In this document: piece by piece, positions 14,837-21,143 of the stretch
How positions within the stretch are numbered: position 1 is the stretch's first letter
Layout of the letters: each line of letters starts with the position of its first letter
Assembly (NCBI GenBank): GCA_038213005.1
Contig: JBBQTU010000043.1
Span: 1 to 21,143 of the forward strand
Length of the DNA stretch: 21,143 nucleotides
Direction of reading: 5' to 3'
From: JBBQTU01 sp038213005
GTDB lineage: Bacteria; Planctomycetota; Phycisphaerae; Tepidisphaerales; Tepidisphaeraceae
Position numbers and translations under genes: made by a program
The notes under the pieces: generated by a model
Seen by the model: the letters and a program-made list of their open reading frames with translations, nothing else
Told to the model about the DNA's origin: nothing
Database searches by the model: none

Positions 14837-15157
14837 ATGACTTTGGAGAAGAAGCATAACGTCCAGCGACGAGCCGGGGTCATCAAGGCCATGGCTCACC
14901 CCAGCCGCCTGATGATGCTGGAGGCTCTGGCCGATGGCGAACGCTGCGTGTGCGACCTGCAGAAACTCGTCGGAGCGGATATCTCCACCGTCTCCAAGCA
15001 TCTGTCGCTGATGAAGGCGGCCGGCCTGGTCGAGGACCGCAAGCAAGGCCTCTGGGTCCACTACCGCCTGCGCGTGCCGTGCATCCTCCAGTTCATGGAC
15101 TGCGTGGACGCCGTCCTGAATGAGCAGAAGCAGCCCGCGTGCTGCGTCCGTGCGTAG
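14837..15157 (+). CDS. ArsR/SmtB-family metal(loid)-responsive repressor
   Basis: A 106-residue winged-helix repressor. AMAHPSRLMMLEAL (18-31) leads into ERCVCDL (35-41). Cys37 and Cys39 match the ELCVCDL motif of arsenic, antimony and other thiophilic-metal sensors, at the start of the DNA-binding region. The recognition helix is DISTVSKHLSLMKAAGL, followed by the wing QGLWVHYRL. Further cysteines (82, 89, 102, 103) may contribute ligands. The ATG directly follows a perfect dyad and has no Shine-Dalgarno, so the mRNA may be leaderless. A later ATG at 14891 would remove the first helix. It is the first gene of a run encoding thioredoxins, CcdA, permease and exporter, and probably represses itself and them. 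Which metal or metalloid it senses is not determined. Confidence 0.9.
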   Translation: MTLEKKHNVQRRAGVIKAMAHPSRLMMLEALADGERCVCDLQKLVGADISTVSKHLSLMKAAGLVEDRKQGLWVHYRLRVPCILQFMDCVDAVLNEQKQPACCVRA

Positions 15158-15178
15158 TGCCGGTTTTTATTTATGTAA

Positions 15179-15200
15179 TAGTTGGCGTATTGGCCAATTA
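15179..15200. promoter_or_regulatory. ArsR operator 2 upstream of the mini-thioredoxin gene
   Basis: TAGTTGGC (15179-15186), spacer GTATTG, then GCCAATTA (15193-15200). The arms match at 7 of 8 positions. They share the TTGGC-N6-GCCAA core, arm length and spacing of operator 1. The site lies 16 bp before the ATG at 15217, next to AT-rich DNA (15164-15180) that could hold a second, weaker promoter. It indicates separate repressor control of the downstream genes. Confidence 0.65.
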
Positions 15201-15216
15201 CCAAGAGGGACTGACG

Positions 15217-15450
15217 ATGAGAACGCTACAGATTCTGGGAACCGGCTGTGCCAAGTGCCACAAGCTCACCGAGCACACCGAGGCCGCCGCCATCGCGCTG
15301 GGGCTGGATTACCGGATTGAGAAGGTGACGGAACTGGACCAGATCATGAAGTTCGGCGTGATGATGACGCCGGCCCTCGCCGTCGACGGCCAGGTCAAGG
15401 TGGTCGGCAAGGTTCCGTCTGTTGACGACATCAAGAAGCTTCTGGCGTGA
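15217..15450 (+). CDS. Mini-thioredoxin/glutaredoxin-like protein (TM0996/MTH895 type)
   Basis: A 77-residue cytoplasmic thioredoxin-fold protein. The redox motif C-A-K-C is at residues 11-14 (GTGCAKCHKL), and MTPALAVDG supplies the cis-proline loop (Pro near residue 52). Its length and the FGVMMTPALAVDGQVKVVGKVPS segment fit the small Thioredoxin_3/MTH895-like family, which often sits beside ArsR and permease genes. GAGGGA (15205-15210) supports ATG 15217; an in-frame extension to 15139 runs through the operator and the previous gene's end. Likely a dithiol reductant or metal-thiol carrier for the efflux system; its electron donor is unknown. Confidence 0.88.
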   Translation: MRTLQILGTGCAKCHKLTEHTEAAAIALGLDYRIEKVTELDQIMKFGVMMTPALAVDGQVKVVGKVPSVDDIKKLLA

Positions 15451-15462
15451 TGGTCACGCCCG

Positions 15463-15481
15463 AGGGTTGATTCCCTTTTTT
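15463..15481 (+). terminator. Weak hairpin plus T-run between the mini-thioredoxin and DGC genes
   Basis: AGGG (15463-15466) and CCCT (15473-15476) enclose TTGATT and are followed by T6 (15476-15481). The stem is only 4 bp, so at most partial termination or attenuation is expected. The next Shine-Dalgarno starts 6 bp downstream. Confidence 0.3.
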
Positions 15482-15498
15482 GCTGCAAGGAGATTGCG

Positions 15499-15927
15499 AT
15501 GAGTGATGCCAAGAGTTGCGCGTGCAGTGGCGCCCCCACCCTGGTCTTTGCCTGTTCTGGAGCCGCCGACGTCGGCGCGATCGCCGACCAGGTGGCCCGC
15601 AAGATGACCCGTGAGGGCAAAGGCAAGATGTTCTGCCTCGCCGGCATCGGTGGACGCGTCCCCGGGATCATGGCCACCACCAGGGCGGCCGAAAGGATCC
15701 TCGCTATCGACGGCTGTCCGCTGAACTGCGTTAAGGCATGCCTTGAGCAGGCGGGGATCACGGACTTCGCCCACCTGCAACTCGCCGACCTCGCCATGGA
15801 AAAGGGCAAAAGCCCCTGCGATGACGCGAAGATCAACCAGGCCTTTGCGGCCGCCTGCGACAAGCTGGCAAACTGCAAGCCTGCTTCCGCCGGCGCAAGC
15901 CAGGGATGTGGCTGTTCTGGCAAGTAG
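15499..15927 (+). CDS. DGC-domain putative zinc-binding protein, cysteine-rich
   Basis: A 142-residue soluble protein of the DGC family (putative zinc-binding, PF08859 type). The naming motif Asp-Gly-Cys is at 71-73 within AIDGCPLNCVKACLE, and FACSGAADVGAIAD (17-30) forms the expected N-terminal strand and loop. Twelve of 142 residues are Cys (7, 9, 19, 46, 73, 77, 81, 107, 120, 126, 137, 139). A C-A-C motif precedes the domain and a C-G-C motif ends the protein, so it could bind a metal ion or metalloid. AAGGAGA (15487-15493) fixes the start. It lies between two thioredoxin genes in the ArsR-controlled cluster. Family biochemistry is largely unknown; a metallochaperone or metal-buffering role is inference. 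Confidence 0.85.
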   Translation: MSDAKSCACSGAPTLVFACSGAADVGAIADQVARKMTREGKGKMFCLAGIGGRVPGIMATTRAAERILAIDGCPLNCVKACLEQAGITDFAHLQLADLAMEKGKSPCDDAKINQAFAAACDKLANCKPASAGASQGCGCSGK

Positions 15928-15947
15928 TCCTGCCACGGGACTTCTTT

Positions 15948-16008
15948 GTGACGTCCGTGACTTCCGTGACTTCCGGGACTCGCCGTGCCCTCACGGCGAG
16001 TCACGGAA
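15948..16008. repeat. 9-bp tandem repeat built into a long hairpin
   Basis: Units GTGACGTCC (15948-15956), GTGACTTCC (15957-15965) and GTGACTTCC (15966-15974), plus a degenerate fourth unit, lead into a hairpin. The perfect 11-bp stem is 15977-15987 with 15992-16002 around a CCCT loop. If nine bases (15970-15978) are looped out, the stem becomes a perfect 17 bp (15962-15969 plus 15979-15987, pairing with 15992-16008). This suggests that repeat expansion interrupted an older palindrome. No T-tract follows. Confidence 0.75.
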
Positions 16009-16022
16009 TGCGAAGAACCAAC

Positions 16023-16205
16023 ATGATCGATGCCGCACATTACCTGAGTATTCCGTTTTCGCTGGGGCAGTGCTTCTGCGGCGACGGCGGAGGTGGCGGC
16101 GCAACGGGCGGCCTTGGTGGGCTGATCCTGCTGACGCTGGCCATCGGAACATGGATTCTCGGCCGCTGGGCGTGGTCTGTGTGGACTCTACGAGGAGTAT
16201 CGAAC
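16023..16205 (+). other. In-frame upstream open extension with a hydrophobic segment
   Basis: ATG 16023 opens 61 codons in the same frame as the following thioredoxin, with no stop between. The translation contains CFCGDGGGGGATGG and then a clear hydrophobic stretch (LGGLILLTLAIGTWILGRWAW), and codon choice looks coding-like. Two readings are possible: the real N-terminus of a 214-residue thioredoxin with two membrane helices, or an upstream segment with translation starting at GTG 16206. Only a weak GAAGA precedes 16023, whereas GAGGAG precedes 16206, so I favour the shorter protein. Confidence 0.4.
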
Positions 16206-16667
16206 GTGAATAAGACTGTCCGTATCGCGATAATTGTTGGATTGGCTCTTGCCGTGGGCGCAGTCGTCGTCGCCAAGCGAACTCCCGCACCGACCGCGGC
16301 CGGCGCGGAAGCTTCCCCGGCGCTTACTGCGCCGGCGGACAGTCCCGTCGCCAACTCGCCGCAGAGCCCGGCCGCAGCCAAATTACCCCGCCTTCTGGAT
16401 CTCGGAGCCACTACTTGTATTCCGTGCAAGATGATGGCCCCGATTCTGGAGGAGTTGAAGACCGAATATGCCAGCAAGCTGCAGGTCGATTTCATCGACG
16501 TGTGGAAGACTCCGGCCGCAGGCCAGCCCTACGGAATCGACAGCATCCCAACCCAGATATTCTTCGACGCCTCGGGCAAGGAACTGTACCGCCACACGGG
16601 ATTCATCGATAAGACGGACATCCTGGCGAAGTGGACGGAACTGGGGCTGGATCTGTCGCAAAAATGA
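16206..16667 (+). CDS. Membrane-anchored thioredoxin-family protein
   Basis: A 153-residue protein with a single N-terminal helix (residues 6-23), a Pro/Ala/Ser-rich linker (about 25-60) and a thioredoxin domain. The domain carries C-I-P-C at 71-74 in GATTCIPCKMMAPIL and the cis-proline loop GIDSIPTQIFF (Pro115). The topology puts the domain outside the cytoplasmic membrane. It would take electrons from the CcdA-like protein encoded 34 bp downstream and keep periplasmic thiols or a metal(loid) reduced. GTG 16206 is chosen for the strong GAGGAG (16192-16197) 8 nt upstream; the frame stays open to ATG 16023, which would add a second helix. The family is secure; the substrate protein is unknown. 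Confidence 0.85.
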   Translation: MNKTVRIAIIVGLALAVGAVVVAKRTPAPTAAGAEASPALTAPADSPVANSPQSPAAAKLPRLLDLGATTCIPCKMMAPILEELKTEYASKLQVDFIDVWKTPAAGQPYGIDSIPTQIFFDASGKELYRHTGFIDKTDILAKWTELGLDLSQK

Positions 16668-16701
16668 CGAATCCACACAGGCGATTGTAGCGAGATAACC
16701 G

Positions 16702-17400
16702 ATGCAGCAGTTGTTCTCATTCCTGACCCATGCCGTTGAGGGCACGCCCCTGCTTGCCCTGGGCGCTGCGCTGCTCTGGGGAATCCTGAGCATCATTCTC
16801 AGCCCCTGTCACCTGGCCAGCATCCCCCTGATTGTCGGCTTCATTAATAGCGAAGGCCCCATGAGGACGCGTCGGGCGCTGGCCCTTTCATCGCTCTTCG
16901 CTGGCGGCATCCTGGCCACCATTGCCCTGATCGGCGTCATCACGGCCGCGGCCGGGCGCATGATGGGCGACATCGGCCCCTACGCCAACTACTTCGTCGC
17001 CGTGATCTTCTTCGCCGTCGGCCTGCACCTGATGGGCATCCTCCCGATGCCTCTGGGTGGACCGGGACAGATAGGAATGCGCCGCAAAGGGCTCTGGGCG
17101 GCGCTGGTCCTGGGGCTGGTCTTCGGCATCGCTCTGGGGCCTTGCACCTTCGCGTATATGGCGCCCGTTCTGGGAGTGTGCTTCAAGCTTGGTGCTTCGA
17201 GCCTGGGTTATGGCATTCTGCTGCTCCTGGCCTACGGGGTGGGCCACTGCGCCGTCATCGTCGCCGCCGGAACATCCACCACACTGGTCCAGCGGTATCT
17301 GAACTGGGCAGGTGCATCCAAAGGCGCCGCCATCATCAAGAGCGTCTGCGGCGTCCTGGTGTTGTGCGGCGGCCTCTATCTGATTTACACCGCACAATAG
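16702..17400 (+). CDS. CcdA/DsbD-beta-like transmembrane electron transporter
   Basis: A 232-residue polytopic protein with six predicted helices. The two redox cysteines of the CcdA/DsbD transmembrane family are present in their usual settings: Cys36 in LSPCHLASIPL and Cys148 in LGPCTFAYMAPVL, giving the expected two-fold pseudo-symmetry. Family role: carry reducing equivalents from cytoplasmic thioredoxin across the membrane to an extracytoplasmic thioredoxin. The preceding membrane-anchored thioredoxin is the obvious partner. GCGAGA lies before ATG 16702. The permease gene follows after 11 bp. No cytochrome c maturation genes are nearby, so service to the efflux system rather than cytochrome assembly is inferred from context. 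Confidence 0.88.
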   Translation: MQQLFSFLTHAVEGTPLLALGAALLWGILSIILSPCHLASIPLIVGFINSEGPMRTRRALALSSLFAGGILATIALIGVITAAAGRMMGDIGPYANYFVAVIFFAVGLHLMGILPMPLGGPGQIGMRRKGLWAALVLGLVFGIALGPCTFAYMAPVLGVCFKLGASSLGYGILLLLAYGVGHCAVIVAAGTSTTLVQRYLNWAGASKGAAIIKSVCGVLVLCGGLYLIYTAQ

Positions 17401-17411
17401 ATGAGATCCGC

Positions 17412-18512
17412 ATGACAACGATCACGAACAGCACGACCGCTTCGACCGGGCACGAGCCAGCGGGCGAGGCGCCAATCCAACCCACATCGGGCCGATCGAC
17501 CGCGAAGCGATACCTGCTGATCGGCCTGCTTCTGACGCTGGCATGGTGGGCGCTCTACCGCAACCTTGCGCCGCTGTCCGTCTGGCTCACCTACAGTCTG
17601 CTCCGACTGCCTCGCGATCATCACTTCAGTGCGGCCGTGGAGTTCTTCGTCTTTGAAGTTCCCAAGGTGCTGATGCTGCTGACGATCGTCGTCTTCGTCG
17701 TCGGGATCATTCGCACGTTGTTCACCCCGCAGCGCACCCGGGCCATCCTGGCTGGAAAACGCGAATCGGTCGGCAACGTCCTGGCGGCCATGCTGGGCAC
17801 GGTCACGCCATTCTGTTCCTGCTCGGCCGTCCCCCTGTTCATCGGATTCGTCACCGCCGGCGTGCCGCTGGGCGTGACGTTCTCGTTCCTGATCGCCGCC
17901 CCGATGATCAATGAAGTAGCGCTAGTGCTGCTGTTTGGCATGTTCGGCTGGAAGGTCGCCGGACTCTACCTCGCAACCGGCCTGCTCATCGCGATCCTTT
18001 CCGGCTGGATCATCGGCCGGCTGAAGATGCAAAAGCACGTGGAGCAGTGGGTCTACAAGACCCAACTGGGCGAAGGCCCCGCCGAAGAGCCCTTGGACCT
18101 CGCCGATCGCATTCGTCTGGGCCGCGATGCCGTGCGCGATATCGTCGGCAAGGTCTGGCTGTACGTCGCGATCGGCATCGCCGTCGGCGCGGGCATCCAT
18201 GGCTACGTCCCGACCAACGCCATGGCCAGCCTCATGGGCAAAGGTGCGTGGTGGAGCGTCCCGCTCTCGGTCGTGATCGGCGTGCCGATGTACTCCAATG
18301 CCGCCGGCATCATCCCCATCGTCCAGGCGCTACTGGAAAAAGGCGCGGCCCTGGGCACCGTACTGGCATTCATGATGGCGGTCATCGGCCTGTCCCTGCC
18401 GGAGACGATCATCCTGCGCAAAGTGCTCAAGCCCCGCCTGATCGCCGTGTTTGTGGGCGTTGTGTCCGTCGGCATCGTGCTGGTCGGGTACCTGTTTAAC
18501 GTTATTATGTGA
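17412..18512 (+). CDS. ArsP/UPF0718-type permease
   Basis: A 366-residue membrane protein of the UPF0718/DUF318 permease family, which includes the methylarsenite and organoarsenical exporter ArsP and Cu/Zn-linked relatives. About eight hydrophobic segments are visible. The hallmark motif TPFCSCS is at 132-138 (Cys135 and Cys137), followed by AVPLFIGFVTAGVPLG; the second half has the matching VPMYSNAAGIIP segment. A cytoplasmic loop (about 215-260) separates the two halves. ATG 17412 is 11 bp after the CcdA gene, giving an N-terminal tail of about 32 residues; a longer frame to 17142 overlaps CcdA and is rejected. Context suggests export of a thiol-reactive metal(loid). ArsP itself cannot be asserted without phylogeny. 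Confidence 0.87.
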   Translation: MTTITNSTTASTGHEPAGEAPIQPTSGRSTAKRYLLIGLLLTLAWWALYRNLAPLSVWLTYSLLRLPRDHHFSAAVEFFVFEVPKVLMLLTIVVFVVGIIRTLFTPQRTRAILAGKRESVGNVLAAMLGTVTPFCSCSAVPLFIGFVTAGVPLGVTFSFLIAAPMINEVALVLLFGMFGWKVAGLYLATGLLIAILSGWIIGRLKMQKHVEQWVYKTQLGEGPAEEPLDLADRIRLGRDAVRDIVGKVWLYVAIGIAVGAGIHGYVPTNAMASLMGKGAWWSVPLSVVIGVPMYSNAAGIIPIVQALLEKGAALGTVLAFMMAVIGLSLPETIILRKVLKPRLIAVFVGVVSVGIVLVGYLFNVIM

Positions 18513-18529
18513 ATCGATAGAGGTATGGG

Positions 18530-18550
18530 GGTGCCCGCCGAACTGGCACC
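18530..18550 (+). terminator. Hairpin after the permease gene
   Basis: GGTGCC (18530-18535) and GGCACC (18545-18550) form a 6-bp stem around 9 nt in the 100-bp gap between the permease and the adaptor gene. No T-tract follows, so it may be an mRNA stability or partial termination element rather than a true terminator. Confidence 0.3.
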
Positions 18551-18612
18551 ACCCAGGGACATCAGCATCAAGATTAGTTGCGAATAACCGACATCGAGTC
18601 AGCGGAGACCGA

Positions 18613-19815
18613 ATGAGTAATAGCGAGACGAGCACGGGCACGGGTATGAGGCTGCTGCGACGCGCAGTATCGGTAGGCTGGAAACTGGCAGTGGTCGCAG
18701 CGATCATCGTCTTCGTCGTCTATCGCATGCGATTTGCCCCGGTACCTGTCGCTTCATACGTCGCCCAGACCGGCCCCATCGCCGCCGAAGTCATGGGCAC
18801 CGGCACGCTGGAAGCGCGCGTGACGGTAACAATCAGCCCAAAGATATCCGGCTTGCTCACGACAATACTCGCCGACCAGGGCGACCGCGTTACCAAAGGC
18901 CAGTTGCTGGCAACGCTGGACGACGGCGATCTGCGACAGCAGGTCGAAATGGCCAAGGCCGAACTCGCCGCAACCCAGGCAGGCGTCGATCGCTCGGCCG
19001 CCGACATCACCCGCGCCGAGGCCGACGCCAGGCAAGGCCGCCTCTCCTATGGCAAAATCTCTCAGCTCATCACCACCCAGTCGGCCAGCCCCGACGAACT
19101 CGACAAAGCCACTCAGCAGCGCGACGTCGCCGAGGCCCAATTGCAACGAGCGCAGCTCGCCAAGGTGGAACTGGAACGCCAGGTCATCAAGTCCCAGGAG
19201 TCCCTCCGCTATTACCAGGCGCGTCTGGGCGATACCCGGATCCTGAGCCCTTTCGACGGGCTGGTAGTCCGCCGCAGCCGCGAGCCCGGTGATATCGTCG
19301 TGCCCGGCAGCGAAATCCTCCAGATCATCTCCACCGCCCAGTTGTGGGTATCTGCCTGGGTGGACGAAACCGCCTTGGCCAGCCTGGCGATCAACCAGCC
19401 CGCCCGCGTCATCTTTCGCTCCGATCCCGCGAACCCCTGCACCGGCTCGGTGACCCGCGTGGCCCCGCTTGCCGATCGTGAAACCCGCGAGTTCCTCGTC
19501 GATGTCACCGTCAAAGACCTGCCCAAGATCTGGGCAGTCGGCCAGCGCGCCGAGGTCTATATTCAGACCGCGACAAACCCCGAGGCGCTCTTGGCTCCCG
19601 CAGCGTCCATCGTCTGGCAGAACGGCAAGCCCGGACTCTTTGTCAGCAAAGAAGGCCACGCCAACTGGCGCAGCGTCACCCTGGGCCTGCGCGGCACACA
19701 GGGCGTTGAAGTCACCAAAGGCCTGGCCGCCGGCGAAACCGTCGTCTGGCTCCGCGATCCCAAAGACGGTCCACTGACCGATCACCGCGCCGTCTCTCTC
19801 GTGAGTGTGCCATGA
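18613..19815 (+). CDS. HlyD/MacA-like periplasmic adaptor of an ABC exporter
   Basis: A 400-residue membrane-fusion protein. A single N-terminal anchor (about 24-38) is followed by a lipoyl-like half (VTISPKISGLLTTILADQGDRVTKGQLLATLDD, about 73-105). An alpha-hairpin coiled coil spans roughly 105-205. The second lipoyl half begins LGDTRILSPFDGLVVRRSREPGDIV, and the beta-barrel and membrane-proximal domains end the protein. Such adaptors bridge an inner-membrane pump and an outer-membrane channel. The start at 18613 has GGAGA (18604-18608). Its stop overlaps the ATG of the FtsX-like permease, and an ABC ATPase follows, giving a MacAB- or DevBCA-like layout. No outer-membrane TolC-like gene is seen before the window ends. 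Substrate unknown. Confidence 0.88.
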   Translation: MSNSETSTGTGMRLLRRAVSVGWKLAVVAAIIVFVVYRMRFAPVPVASYVAQTGPIAAEVMGTGTLEARVTVTISPKISGLLTTILADQGDRVTKGQLLATLDDGDLRQQVEMAKAELAATQAGVDRSAADITRAEADARQGRLSYGKISQLITTQSASPDELDKATQQRDVAEAQLQRAQLAKVELERQVIKSQESLRYYQARLGDTRILSPFDGLVVRRSREPGDIVVPGSEILQIISTAQLWVSAWVDETALASLAINQPARVIFRSDPANPCTGSVTRVAPLADRETREFLVDVTVKDLPKIWAVGQRAEVYIQTATNPEALLAPAASIVWQNGKPGLFVSKEGHANWRSVTLGLRGTQGVEVTKGLAAGETVVWLRDPKDGPLTDHRAVSLVSVP

Positions 19816-21023
19816 ACCTTGCCAGCCGCGATATTCGCCACCACTTCGGCCGCTTCGTCCTGACCACCATCGGCCTGGGCCTCTTACTCATGCTGGTCAT
19901 GGGCATGGGCGGCATCTACCGCGGGTTAGTCCAGGACGCCACGCTCCTGGTCGAACGCATCGACGCAGATATCTGGGTGGTGCAGAAGGACACCCGCGGA
20001 CCATTTGCGGAAGTCTCCCGCATCCCCGCCAACATGGCCGATCGCATCCGCGCTGTCCCCGGAGTCCAGAGCAGCCGGGGGTTTGTCTCCACCACCATCC
20101 AGCGCGAGCACAATGGCCAGCCGCTGCGAATGACCGTCCAGGGACTGGACTCACCGGAAGATCGTGGCCAGTGGCTGCCTCTGGTTGCCGGCCGGTCATT
20201 GGGACAGGCTCACTACGAAATAATCGCCGATGAGTCGCTCAAGCTGCCTCTGGGCGCACAGGTGAAACTGGGCAAAGACACCTATACCGTCGTCGGCCTG
20301 ACCAGCGGCATGACGTCGCCCGCCGGCGACTCAATGGCCTTCTTCTCCCTGCGCGATTCCCAGACCATCCAGTTTGACCTGCCCGGCGAAGCGGTTCGCC
20401 TGGAACGCAGCGCCCGCTTTGGCCGAGCCCAGCAGATTGACTTAGGACGCAGTCAGCCGCAGGTCATCCAGCGCAGCCTGGGGCTTTCGTCGGGAATCCC
20501 CGCCCTCGGCCCCCCGGCCGTCAGTGCCGTCGTCGTCAAGCTCCTGCCCGCGGCCGACCTTGAGCAGGTGCGCGCCACCATCGCCCGCTGGCCCGACGTT
20601 TCAGTCTATACCGCCGAAGCCCAGCGCAATCTGCTGCTCAGCGGCATGGTGGACAAGTCCCGCCGGCAGCTCGGCCTTTTCCGCATCCTGCTGATCCTCG
20701 TCTCGGTGATCATCATGGCCCTGATCCTCTACACCCTCACCCTCGATAAGCTCCACGACATCGCCATGCTCAAACTGATGGGCGCCAGAAACAGCGTCAT
20801 CCTTGGCCTGATCATGCAACAGGCCATCCTGCTGGGGGCCTTGGGCTATGGCGTGGCCTATGTGATCGGGCAATGGGTCTTCCCCTACTTCCCCCGCCAC
20901 GTGGCGATTCTCCCCGAAGACCTGTGGCAACTCGCCGCCATCGTCCTGGGCATCTCGGTCGCCGCCAGTCTGCTGGGTGTCGCCAAGGCCCTGCGGGTCG
21001 AACCCAATGAGGTGTTGGCATGA
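19812..21023 (+). CDS. FtsX-like ABC transporter permease (MacB/DevC type)
   Basis: A 403-residue membrane subunit. One helix (about 16-36) is followed by a periplasmic MacB_PCD-like domain (about 40-285, starting DADIWVVQKDTRGPF), then three C-terminal helices (about 293-313, 338-360 and 375-395). It ends in ALRVEPNEVLA, the typical FtsX-family tail. It works with the ATPase begun at 21020 and the adaptor just upstream in a mechanotransmission-type exporter rather than a channel with bulk cytoplasmic uptake. The ATG overlaps the adaptor stop (ATGA, 4 bp), and its own stop overlaps the ATPase start in the same way, so the three are translationally coupled. Confidence 0.9.
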   Translation: MNLASRDIRHHFGRFVLTTIGLGLLLMLVMGMGGIYRGLVQDATLLVERIDADIWVVQKDTRGPFAEVSRIPANMADRIRAVPGVQSSRGFVSTTIQREHNGQPLRMTVQGLDSPEDRGQWLPLVAGRSLGQAHYEIIADESLKLPLGAQVKLGKDTYTVVGLTSGMTSPAGDSMAFFSLRDSQTIQFDLPGEAVRLERSARFGRAQQIDLGRSQPQVIQRSLGLSSGIPALGPPAVSAVVVKLLPAADLEQVRATIARWPDVSVYTAEAQRNLLLSGMVDKSRRQLGLFRILLILVSVIIMALILYTLTLDKLHDIAMLKLMGARNSVILGLIMQQAILLGALGYGVAYVIGQWVFPYFPRHVAILPEDLWQLAAIVLGISVAASLLGVAKALRVEPNEVLA

Positions 21024-21143
21024 GCCCCGCCCCTCTCAATACCGAGCCTGTCCTCGACGCCACCGGCCTGACCAAGGTCTACGGCAGCGGCCACACCGAG
21101 GTCACCGCCGTGCGCGATGCGACCCTGCGCGTGGCGCGAGGCG
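21020..21143 (+). CDS. ABC transporter ATP-binding protein, 5' part only
   Basis: Only 41 codons lie in the window. The translation contains VLDATGLTKVYGSGHTEVTAVRDATLRVARG, the usual N-terminus of LolD/MacB-type ATPases just before the Walker A motif, which falls outside the window. The ATG overlaps the permease stop (ATGA). It completes the adaptor, permease and ATPase trio. Confidence 0.85.
   Translation, partial: MSPAPLNTEPVLDATGLTKVYGSGHTEVTAVRDATLRVARG

Noticed and set aside
15139..15216. Longer start for the mini-thioredoxin
   Set aside because: The extension overlaps the end of the repressor gene and the second operator; ATG 15217 has GAGGGA at good spacing and begins right at the first beta strand.
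17142..17411. N-terminal extension of the permease
   Set aside because: It would overlap the CcdA gene by more than 250 bp out of frame and encodes no membrane segment; ATG 17412 fits gene spacing and the family.
18451..18612. N-terminal extension of the adaptor
   Set aside because: It overlaps the end of the permease gene; ATG 18613 follows GGAGA and gives a normal short tail plus anchor.
18754..19785. 343-codon minus-strand open frame opposite the adaptor gene
   Set aside because: Gly/Asp/Ala-rich translation without a recognisable fold; the plus-strand HlyD/MacA reading is clear.

Overview
The window is GC-rich, gene-dense bacterial chromosomal DNA. It most resembles Planctomycetota, probably the Phycisphaerae side. 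The main evidence is the minus-strand block of a split VWA/GATase-like membrane protein, a very large coiled-coil DUF4175-like protein and a secreted squalene-cyclase-fold protein, a set typical of that phylum. Two BioF2/CelD-type GNAT acyltransferases and a GT-C membrane glycosyltransferase fit this. The placement is inference from family content; there is no rRNA, tRNA or other marker gene here.

Layout. (1) 287-6347, plus strand: a BioF2-like acyltransferase, an M48 metalloprotease lipoprotein, a cysteine-poor ArsR-family regulator, a GT-C-type membrane glycosyltransferase and a second BioF2-like acyltransferase. This looks like a loose envelope or surface-glycan neighbourhood, with wide spacers holding promoters and dyads. 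(2) 6429-14468, minus strand: yjbQ, then VWA, DUF4175-like and squalene-cyclase-like genes. The last three are translationally coupled by TGATG and ATGA overlaps. (3) 14469-14836: a divergent spacer with a 156-bp palindromic element (two 29-bp arms inverted about a 98-bp core that contains another hairpin), followed by a strong promoter. (4) 14837-21143, plus strand: an arsR-type repressor with a CVC motif, a mini-thioredoxin, a cysteine-rich DGC-domain protein, a membrane-anchored thioredoxin, a CcdA-like electron transporter and an ArsP/UPF0718 permease. A MacA/HlyD-like adaptor, an FtsX-like permease and the start of an ABC ATPase follow; the window ends inside the last gene.

How they may work together. 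In region 4 the ArsR repressor probably binds two copies of one dyad (TTGGC-N6-GCCAA). One copy is centred on its own -10 box and the other lies just before the mini-thioredoxin gene. CcdA could pass electrons from a cytoplasmic thioredoxin to the membrane-anchored periplasmic thioredoxin, while the permease (TPFCSCS motif) and the tripartite-type ABC exporter move a thiol-reactive metal or metalloid, or its conjugate, out of the cell. The linked genes and the repeated operator are directly visible; the substrate is not. Region 2 is probably an envelope-associated VWA system whose usual MoxR and DUF58 partners are not adjacent here.
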